Positions 57,759-64,000 of a DNA stretch of 64,000 bases are shown here, in pieces. Origin of the DNA: Methanococcoides vulcani (GTDB taxonomy: Archaea > Halobacteriota > Methanosarcinia > Methanosarcinales > Methanosarcinaceae); contig NZ_FOHQ01000001.1 in the NCBI RefSeq assembly GCF_900111645.1, positions 567,468 through 631,467 on the forward strand, given 5' to 3'. A program made the translations under genes and the position numbers. The notes under the pieces are model-generated. The model was given only the letters and a program-made list of their open reading frames with translations. It was not told where the DNA came from and did no database searches. Each line of letters begins with the position of its first letter. The first letter of the stretch is position 1.

Positions 57759-59450
57759 ATGCGCGGCTCAGTAGGTATAATTTCAGGTGAGACCGGATCG
57801 TTTGATTTTAAGTTCTTGATTTCTGACAGCACGGCTGTACATCGAGGGGAATATGTAAAGGCCTGGCATGAGGGCGATGGATGGGTGCTTTGCCAGGTGC
57901 TTTCGATCAAAAGGTTCAGTGATAAGGTTAGTATAAAAAAGTCCTTTGACGAAGCTAAGAAAGCCTTTGAGGAATTGAAGAAGGATGGTAAGGACAGGAA
58001 GAGTTCCGACCGTATAGTTGCAGAAGCTACTGTTATAGGAAGTCGTGATCCTTCCGGGCTCTTAAGGGCTCCCAAGACCCCGTTCAGTCCGGGCGATGAT
58101 GTTTTTAAGGCAGACAATGACCTGATAAGCTCTGTGCTCGGTCTGTCTGGTAATGAGATGTACATAGGTCTGCTCGATGGTACTGATATTCCGGTGCACC
58201 TGAGCGTGAACAGCCTTGTACAGAAACATTGCAGTATCCTTGCGAAGACTGGAAGTGGCAAGTCATATACCGCAGCAGTTCTGCTGGAGGAGTTGCTTGA
58301 CCGCAAGGTCCCTCTTTTAATACTTGATCCTCATAGTGAGTATGCTTCTATGAAGGAACCTGCATCCAAATCTGCTGATTTCAGGAAGTTCGGTGTATCT
58401 CCAAAGGGCTATGGCTCCAATGTAACAATATATACTCCTGCGAACAAGGTGATAAATCCGAATGCTGATGAACTCTTCAGGTTGAACGGCAACAATCTGA
58501 CCGCAAAGGACCTTACTTCCATCTTTCCGGAGAATTTCAACAGCACCCACATTGGTATTCTGTACGAATCGATACAGAAGCTCCGTGCGGAAATGGAAAC
58601 CTATACTCTTGACGACATAATATTCGAGGTAAGCAATAACGAGAGCAAAGCCCGCTGGAATGTTATGAGCCTCCTTGAGGACATCCGTGATTCAGATCTC
58701 CTGTCCTCATCACCAACATCCCTGGAAGAGCTCATGCAGAAGGGCAAGGCAGCAGTTATCGATTTTAAAGGCGTGGCTCCGGACCTCCAGAGCATGATCG
58801 TAGCACAACTTTGCAGTGCGCTTTTTGAAGCACGTAAAATGAACGCCATCCCGCCGGGTATGCTTGTTGTGGAAGAAGCACATAACTTTGCTCCGGAGCG
58901 TGGTTTCAGCAAGACCGCAAGTTCTGAGGTCCTGCGTACTATTGCATCAGAGGGACGTAAGTTCGGTCTTGGTATGCTGGTAATATCCCAGCGTCCTGCA
59001 AGGATTGACAAGAATGTGCTTTCCCAGTGCGGGACTCAGATTATCATGAAGGTGACCAACCCCAACGACTTGAAATCCATCAGTAAGGGACTTGAAGGTG
59101 TGAACTCTTTTGTAGAGGATGAACTTATGCGCCTGCCTCCGGGTGTTGCCATGCTTGTGAGCAACGATATCGAGAGACCTGTTCTTATAGATGTCAGGGT
59201 AAGAAAATCAAAGCATGGCGGAGAATCGGTGAACGTGCTTAAAAGTGCCCAGACATCGTCCCCGGCTCCTGCAAAACGTGCCCCTGGACCTGTCAGCCAG
59301 CCACCGGCAAGTTCTGCACCCGTGCAGGCGGAAGGCTCTGCTGAAGCAGGCAGTCCGCCACCGAAAAGGCAGCCCAGCAGGCAACCCGATAGGCAGCCTA
59401 AGGCTGAGGGTGGAGGACTTTTCAAGAAGATATTCGGTTCAGAAAAGTGA
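57759..59450 (+). CDS. HerA-like DUF87 ATPase
   Basis: A 563-residue RecA-fold motor with an N-terminal HAS-barrel (about 1-125), Walker A ILAKTGSGKS (about 161-170), Walker B MLVVEEAHNF, and an arginine-type loop PARIDKNVLSQCGTQ. It ends in a Pro/Ser/Gln-rich disordered tail (about 490-550) with a final KKIFG segment. HerA works with NurA nuclease in DNA end resection, but no nurA is here, so this may be the paralogue that acts alone. ATG 57759 follows GAGAGG by five bases; ATG 57756 is possible. Confidence 0.85.
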   Translation: MRGSVGIISGETGSFDFKFLISDSTAVHRGEYVKAWHEGDGWVLCQVLSIKRFSDKVSIKKSFDEAKKAFEELKKDGKDRKSSDRIVAEATVIGSRDPSGLLRAPKTPFSPGDDVFKADNDLISSVLGLSGNEMYIGLLDGTDIPVHLSVNSLVQKHCSILAKTGSGKSYTAAVLLEELLDRKVPLLILDPHSEYASMKEPASKSADFRKFGVSPKGYGSNVTIYTPANKVINPNADELFRLNGNNLTAKDLTSIFPENFNSTHIGILYESIQKLRAEMETYTLDDIIFEVSNNESKARWNVMSLLEDIRDSDLLSSSPTSLEELMQKGKAAVIDFKGVAPDLQSMIVAQLCSALFEARKMNAIPPGMLVVEEAHNFAPERGFSKTASSEVLRTIASEGRKFGLGMLVISQRPARIDKNVLSQCGTQIIMKVTNPNDLKSISKGLEGVNSFVEDELMRLPPGVAMLVSNDIERPVLIDVRVRKSKHGGESVNVLKSAQTSSPAPAKRAPGPVSQPPASSAPVQAEGSAEAGSPPPKRQPSRQPDRQPKAEGGGLFKKIFGSEK

Positions 59451-59499
59451 CTTTTCAACGGATGGGTTTATTACTATATTATATGTAGATGGTGTAATT

Positions 59500-59781
59500 G
59501 TGGCAGCAGATCTGAACGAAAAGGTTGAAAGATACGAACGTCTGTTAAGAGAAGCACTTGGAAAGGCGGACATAAGTCCAATTGAGCGATCGCACATGCG
59601 TAAGGTGGCCGAGGACTATAAGAATATGTCACGTTCCTACTATGAGGACGGGATGCATTTCATTAGGTCCAAGGATCCGGTAAATGCACTTATCTGTTTC
59701 AGCTATGGTCATGCATGGCTGGATGCGGGTGCTCGCCTGGGTGTTTTTGATGTTGACGACGATGTGCTGTTCACCATATGA
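59500..59781 (+). CDS. DUF357 protein
   Basis: A 93-residue helical protein found across archaea, with RKVAEDYKNMSRSYYEDG and ALICFSYGHAWLDAGARLG. I set the start at GTG 59500, five bases after GGTG; the long frame reaching back to 59245 runs through the herA-like gene and is not believed. It lies 49 bases after that gene and is probably in the same operon. Function unknown. Confidence 0.8.
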   Translation: MAADLNEKVERYERLLREALGKADISPIERSHMRKVAEDYKNMSRSYYEDGMHFIRSKDPVNALICFSYGHAWLDAGARLGVFDVDDDVLFTI

Positions 59782-59852
59782 TCATCATTCAATAATGTAG
59801 ATTAAAGAAGACAATGAAGGTTTAAGATAAAATCTCTGGAGAGAATGAAACG

Positions 59853-60194
59853 ATGACAAATTATCATGTTACACTTGAAGCTGCCTGGTTGGTAAGAGAC
59901 GTAAATACTGCAGACGACGCTATTGGAGTTGCTATTGCAGAGGCTGGAAAAAGATTGAACCCACAACTCGATTTTGTAGAGGTCGATGTCGGAACTACTT
60001 TTTGTCCTGCCTGTAATGAGCCTTTTGGTAGTGTTTTCATTGCAGCTAATACCGCAATTGTCGGTCTTGTCCTTGAAATGAAGGTTTTCGATGCAGAGAG
60101 TGCAGAGCACGCATCAAGGATCGCAAAGTCCGTAATAGGCAAGGCATTACGTGATGTACCACTCCATGTAGTGGATGTTGAAGATTTTGAATAA
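59853..60194 (+). CDS. DUF555 (UPF0212) protein
   Basis: A 113-residue archaeal protein of UPF0212. The family opening [15 protein letters not shown] and a CPAC motif (about 51-54) followed by EPFG are clear. It is usually found with DUF357 in methanogens. The single CxxC might bind metal as a dimer. Function unknown. Confidence 0.9.
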   Translation: MTNYHVTLEAAWLVRDVNTADDAIGVAIAEAGKRLNPQLDFVEVDVGTTFCPACNEPFGSVFIAANTAIVGLVLEMKVFDAESAEHASRIAKSVIGKALRDVPLHVVDVEDFE

Positions 60195-60206
60195 AAGGGT
60201 GTCTGG

Positions 60207-61109
60207 ATGTCTGATGTGATATCTGTAGTAGGACATGCTGCGATCGATCTTCTCTTTGATGTGGAAGGCATTGCAACACAGAACGAATCATATCCGATAG
60301 TCGATTACCAGAGATTCTATGGAGGCGGGGCTGCAAATATCGTTGCAGCGATCTCCATTCTTGGTGGTAACTCTCAGCTGATCTCTGCGGTTGGTGATGA
60401 TTTTGTTACATCAGGGTATGAAGAGCACCTTGAAGGTATTGGAGTTGATCTTTCCCTGCTTTTCCGGTTCAAGGGGGAAAAAGGAACTGCTGCTTATGTT
60501 TTCACAGATCCTTTCCACAACCAGTCCACTTACTTCTACTGGGGAGCATCTGCAAAGATGAAGGAACTGGAACCTCCGGAAGTTGATTTTGTTCATCTTG
60601 CAACATCTGAGCCAAACTTTAATGCTAAGATAGCACAGAAAGCAAAGTTCGTGTCTTTTGATCCCGGACAGGACCTTATCACGTATTCAAGAGAGAATCT
60701 TGAAGCTATTCTTGAGAACACTGACGTTCTTTTCACGAACAAGCATGAGATCAAGCGTGTCTGTGAGATGACTGAAAGCACTTTTGAGGATATTAAGGAA
60801 CAGATAGGCATTGTAGTTGTCACTTACGATGCAGAAGGCAGCAAGATATTTGCATCCGGTGACGAGCATGTGATCCCCGTGGTTCCGGTAAAAGCAGTGG
60901 ACCCAACCGGGGCAGGAGATGCATATCGTGCAGGGTTCCTTGTGGCATATACTCGTGGATATCCGCTGGATGTCTGTGGCAAGGCCGGGGCTACGGTTGC
61001 ATCATTTGCGGTGGAATCTGTTGGTTGCCAGACAGACCTTCCCACCTGGGATGATATGGTGGCCAGATATGAAGGTCAGTTCGGAGCATTCCCATCACTT
61101 GATGGGTGA
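60207..61109 (+). CDS. PfkB-family carbohydrate/nucleoside kinase
   Basis: A 300-residue ribokinase-fold kinase. The signatures are FYGGGAANIVAAISILGG (PfkB signature 1) and VDPTGAGDAYRAGFL (signature 2, with the catalytic Asp). Related methanogen enzymes phosphorylate nucleosides or sugars; the substrate here is not settled. It follows DUF555 by 12 bases, so is cotranscribed. Confidence 0.88.
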   Translation: MSDVISVVGHAAIDLLFDVEGIATQNESYPIVDYQRFYGGGAANIVAAISILGGNSQLISAVGDDFVTSGYEEHLEGIGVDLSLLFRFKGEKGTAAYVFTDPFHNQSTYFYWGASAKMKELEPPEVDFVHLATSEPNFNAKIAQKAKFVSFDPGQDLITYSRENLEAILENTDVLFTNKHEIKRVCEMTESTFEDIKEQIGIVVVTYDAEGSKIFASGDEHVIPVVPVKAVDPTGAGDAYRAGFLVAYTRGYPLDVCGKAGATVASFAVESVGCQTDLPTWDDMVARYEGQFGAFPSLDG

Positions 61110-61152
61110 TGTTCTTCTCTTTTTTATTTAAGTTCAGGTAGCTACGCTAACC

Positions 61153-61176
61153 TTAGTTAGTTAGTTAGTTAGTTAG
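61153..61176. repeat. Six-copy TTAG microsatellite
   Basis: TTAG repeated six times in the gap between two convergent genes, just past the end of the kinase transcript. A simple repeat, possibly variable in length; no role suggested. Confidence 0.9.
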
Positions 61177-61221
61177 TAAATCGGTTAGCTAGTGGCAACT
61201 AGGCCAATTGGTAAATATGTG

Positions 61222-61264
61222 TAAAAAAAGAGTTTCCAATATCGCGTGTTTCCACACGATATTG
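61222..61264 (-). terminator. Hairpin terminator after ppdK
   Basis: On the minus strand CAATATCG pairs with CGATATTG (61237-61244 with 61257-61264), with inner GTGT/ACAC, and a run of seven T follows on that strand (61223-61229). It lies directly after the ppdK stop codon. Confidence 0.6.
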
Positions 61265-61275
61265 TGTTATTGCGT

Positions 61276-63930
61276 TTACTGCTTGTTCTCGATCACAGCG
61301 TGTGCTGCTGCAAGTCTTGCAATTGGCACACGGAATGGTGAACAGCTGACATAGTTCAGTCCGACGTTGTGTCCGAACTTCACGGATTTTGGCTCTCCGC
61401 CATGTTCACCACAGATTCCGATCTTGATATCAGGTCTTGTAGCACGTCCTTTCTCGATCCCGATCTTCACAAGCTGTCCCACACCTTCCTGGTCAAGCAC
61501 TGCAAATGGATCGTCCTCGAGTATGCCACTCTCTAAGTAGAATGGTAAGAACTTGCCTGCATCGTCCCTGCTGAACCCGAAGGTTGTTTGGGTCAGGTCG
61601 TTGGTACCAAAGGAGAAGAACTCAGCTTCCTTTGCTATCTGGTCGGCTGTGAGTGCTGCTCTTGGCAGTTCGATCATTGTTCCGATCATGTAGTCAAGTT
61701 TGATGCTCTTCTCTTCCATCACTGCTTCTACGACCTTGATAACATGTCTTTTGACAAATTCAAGTTCTTCGATGTTGCTGATCAGCGGGATCATGATCTC
61801 AGGTACTATTGTCATACCTTCTTTTGTGAGTTCACAGGCTGCCTCGATGATGGCCTGTGCCTGCATCTCATAGATCTCCGGATATGTGATTCCGAGGCGG
61901 CATCCTCTGTGGCCGAGCATTGGGTTCATCTCTTTGAGATATTCAATACGGCCGATGACCTTCTTCACTCTGTCAAGTTCGGTTTGAGGGGCATCACTGG
62001 CATTCAGTTCTGCCAGCTTTTCAATTGCTTCCTCATGATTTGGCAGGAATTCATGGAGTGGTGGATCAAGCAACCTGATGGTCACAGGATATCCTTCCAT
62101 TGCCCTGAATATTCCGATAAAGTCCTCTCTCTGCATTGGGAGAAGTTTCTTTAGTGCTGCTTTTCTGACATCGATCTCTTCTGCCATGATCATTTCACGT
62201 ACAGCAGGAATCCGATCTTCTCCGAAGAACATATGCTCTGTTCTGCAGAGTCCGATACCCTCTGCGCCAAAGTCACGTGCGACCTTTGCATCGTGCGGGG
62301 TATCTGCGTTGGTCCTGACCTTCAGGGTTCGAACCTCGTCGGCCCATGAGAGTATCTGTTCAAGTTCACTGGAAACACCTGGCAGGATAAGCTCGACCTC
62401 TCCAAGAATAACGTCTCCTGTGGAACCGTCAATGGAGATCATGTCTCCTTCATTAATGGTATGTTCTCCGACATGGAAGTTCTTCTCTTTCATATCAATT
62501 ACAATTTCACCACAGCCGGCAACACATGGCTTCCCCATGCCTCTTGCAACGACTGCTGCATGTGAGGTCATTCCTCCGCGTACTGTCAGTATACCTTCTG
62601 CAGCATTCATGCCGCCGATGTCCTCTGGTGAGGTCTCAGCACGTACAAGGATGGTCTTTTCTCCCTTCTTTGCTCTTTCTTCGGCATGTTCTGCTGTGAA
62701 CACAACTTCACCCACAGCAGCTCCGGGGGATGCAGGGAGACCGTTAGCAATTACGTCCGGTGTTGCGTCAGGGTCTATATTTGGATGCAGGAGCCTGTCG
62801 ACCTGTGCAGGTTCAACCCGTGTAAGGGCTGTTTCCTTATCGATAAGTCCTTCTTCGACCATGTCGGTCGCGATCTTGATGGCTGCAGCTGCAGTTCTCT
62901 TACCGGTCCTTGTCTGTAGCATGAAAAGCTTGCCTTTCTCAATAGTGAACTCAATGTCCTGCATGTCCCTGAAGTGATCCTCCAGTTTCATGTAGATATC
63001 CACAAGTTGGTTGTAGACCTCAGGCATGTTGTTCTTCAGAGTTTTGATGGGTTGAGGTGTTCTGATACCTGCAACGACATCTTCACCCTGTGCATTGATG
63101 AGGTATTCTCCAAAGAATCGTTTTTCACCTGTTGCAGGGTCTCTTGTGAATGCTACTCCCGTTCCGGAGGTATCTCCCATGTTACCATAGACCATGCTCT
63201 GTACGTTCACTGCAGTTCCCCATTTGCCAGGGATGGCATTCAGGCGTCTGTATGTGATAGCACGCTGGTTGTTCCATGAGCCGAACACTGCATCAATGGC
63301 CATCTGGAGCTGTTCCCTTGCTTCCTGGGGGAAGTCCTTTCCGGTCTCTTCCTTGATAATGCCCTTGAACTTTTCAACAAGTCCTTTAAGGTCATCTACG
63401 TCAAGGTCGGTGTCCTGTTTAACGCCTTTATCCTTCTTTTTAGCAGTGAGTGTGGACTCGAACTTCTCGTGTTCGATGCCAAGCACGACGTCTGCGAACA
63501 TTGTGAGGAATCTTCTGTAGCTGTCGTAAGCAAACCTGTCATTACCGGTCTTATTGGCAAGACCGACTACTGAACTGTCGTTAAGTCCAAGGTTCAGTAC
63601 AGTGTCCATCATACCAGGCATGGACACACGGGCACCTGAGCGTACAGAAAGAAGTAATGGATTGTTAAGATCTCCAAATCTCTTCCCTGTGGTCCTTTCC
63701 AGTTCCTTTATGGCATTATCGATCTGCCCTTCAAGACCTGCAGGATAATGTTCATCCTTAAGATAAAGAGTACAGACCTCGGTTGTGATCGTAAATCCAA
63801 CCGGAACTGGTATTTCCAGATTTGACATTTCTGCGAGGTTGGCCCCTTTGCCCCCAAGCAGGTCTTTCATACTATTTTTGCCTTCAGTTTCGTCGTTTCC
63901 GAAAAGGTACACAAATTTATTATCTGCCAC
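61276..63930 (-). CDS. ppdK: Pyruvate, phosphate dikinase
   Basis: An 884-residue enzyme that interconverts pyruvate + ATP + Pi and phosphoenolpyruvate + AMP + PPi. Domains are the ATP-grasp N-terminus (LLGGKGANLAEMS), the central phosphohistidine domain with GGMTSHAAVVARG, and the PEP/pyruvate TIM barrel with GTNDLTQTTFGFSRDD and GICGEHGGEP. The start is GTG 63930 with GGGAGG eight bases before. It provides gluconeogenic PEP from pyruvate and is a second pyrophosphate enzyme near hppA. Confidence 0.96.
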   Translation of the reverse strand: MADNKFVYLFGNDETEGKNSMKDLLGGKGANLAEMSNLEIPVPVGFTITTEVCTLYLKDEHYPAGLEGQIDNAIKELERTTGKRFGDLNNPLLLSVRSGARVSMPGMMDTVLNLGLNDSSVVGLANKTGNDRFAYDSYRRFLTMFADVVLGIEHEKFESTLTAKKKDKGVKQDTDLDVDDLKGLVEKFKGIIKEETGKDFPQEAREQLQMAIDAVFGSWNNQRAITYRRLNAIPGKWGTAVNVQSMVYGNMGDTSGTGVAFTRDPATGEKRFFGEYLINAQGEDVVAGIRTPQPIKTLKNNMPEVYNQLVDIYMKLEDHFRDMQDIEFTIEKGKLFMLQTRTGKRTAAAAIKIATDMVEEGLIDKETALTRVEPAQVDRLLHPNIDPDATPDVIANGLPASPGAAVGEVVFTAEHAEERAKKGEKTILVRAETSPEDIGGMNAAEGILTVRGGMTSHAAVVARGMGKPCVAGCGEIVIDMKEKNFHVGEHTINEGDMISIDGSTGDVILGEVELILPGVSSELEQILSWADEVRTLKVRTNADTPHDAKVARDFGAEGIGLCRTEHMFFGEDRIPAVREMIMAEEIDVRKAALKKLLPMQREDFIGIFRAMEGYPVTIRLLDPPLHEFLPNHEEAIEKLAELNASDAPQTELDRVKKVIGRIEYLKEMNPMLGHRGCRLGITYPEIYEMQAQAIIEAACELTKEGMTIVPEIMIPLISNIEELEFVKRHVIKVVEAVMEEKSIKLDYMIGTMIELPRAALTADQIAKEAEFFSFGTNDLTQTTFGFSRDDAGKFLPFYLESGILEDDPFAVLDQEGVGQLVKIGIEKGRATRPDIKIGICGEHGGEPKSVKFGHNVGLNYVSCSPFRVPIARLAAAHAVIENKQ

Positions 63931-64000
63931 TAAGTTTTCCTCCCACGGGAAGATATTTTGATTATGGGTTAGGCTAGCGTAATTATGTATTAGATGATCT
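63931..64000 (-). promoter_or_regulatory. ppdK promoter region (partial)
   Basis: The last 70 bases of the window contain only the leader and AT-rich upstream region of ppdK (TAATACATAATTACG when read on the minus strand). No other gene starts here. Confidence 0.3.

Noticed and set aside
59245-59499. Long open frame in front of DUF357
   Set aside because: It overlaps the 3' end of the HerA-like gene in another frame; its text is Pro/Arg/His-rich and not conserved-looking.
61153-61176. TTAG repeats as a possible CRISPR or regulatory array
   Set aside because: Tetranucleotide units without spacers; a simple microsatellite.
1-64000. tRNA, rRNA or CRISPR loci
   Set aside because: I looked through the gaps between genes and found no cloverleaf-like sequence with a GTTCGA-type T arm, no rRNA-like sequence and no regularly spaced repeats.

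Overview
This window looks like a chromosomal segment of a methanogenic archaeon of the family Methanosarcinaceae (a Methanococcoides/Methanolobus-like organism; I cannot fix the genus). The signs are archaeal housekeeping genes (group II chaperonin/thermosome, diphthine synthase, HerA-like ATPase, DUF357, DUF555, DUF2119, GatD), a class III-type type II LL-diaminopimelate aminotransferase, a CooC-type nickel ATPase, cytochrome c maturation genes, AMP-forming acetyl-CoA synthetase, archaeal AT-rich promoters and pyrimidine-rich 3' ends. Two reading frames are interrupted by a single in-frame TAG with clear coding continuity on the far side, while about fifty other genes all end in TAA or TGA. 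That is the expected signature of a pyrrolysine-using genome.

Layout. 1-6 kb: start of gatD, argH, and two orphan sensor histidine kinases. 6.2-9 kb: a zinc/manganese ABC importer operon (permease, ATPase, His-rich binding lipoprotein) with operator-like inverted repeats upstream. 9.2-17.9 kb: a secreted acetolactate decarboxylase lipoprotein, an orphan TnpB (IS200/IS605, IS1341 type) element lying directly against the dapL promoter, dapL, aroC, a CDF metal exporter, cooC plus a cupin, a PEBP lipoprotein, a NapH-like iron-sulfur membrane protein and superoxide reductase. 18-19.7 kb: an AT-rich accessory patch with duplicated segments, inverted repeats and a lipoprotein gene containing an in-frame amber codon. 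19.7-23.7 kb: MIP18-family protein, PRC-barrel protein, a TctA-like membrane protein, a small membrane protein and an HD-domain (p)ppGpp-hydrolase-like protein.

23.8-41.0 kb is the most striking region: eleven minus-strand genes that read (in transcription order) cbiZ, chlI-like, chlI/chlD-like, TIM-barrel protein, BtuF/BtuC/BtuD-like importer, a NifH-NifD-like fusion, a NifK-like subunit, a CbiK-like protein that has lost its catalytic His/Glu, and CobN with an in-frame amber codon. The set has the same logic as the bacteriochlorophyll enzymes (BchHID chelatase plus BchLNB nitrogenase-like reductase) but sits beside corrinoid salvage genes. I propose an undescribed tetrapyrrole (corrinoid or F430-like) uptake, metallation and reduction pathway.

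41-64 kb: pyrF, acetyl-CoA synthetase, two unlisted small genes, a signal-peptide protein, K+-independent H+-pyrophosphatase, a DUF523-like protein, a membrane protein, the TtuA/NcsA tRNA thiolase, ccmABC, an old-yellow-enzyme relative, a TlyA-type rRNA methylase, DUF2119, thermosome, then the conserved archaeal run dphB - herA-like - DUF357 - DUF555 - pfkB kinase, and pyruvate phosphate dikinase. Acetyl-CoA synthetase, pyrophosphatase and PPDK together form a pyrophosphate-centred set. No rRNA, tRNA or CRISPR array was seen.
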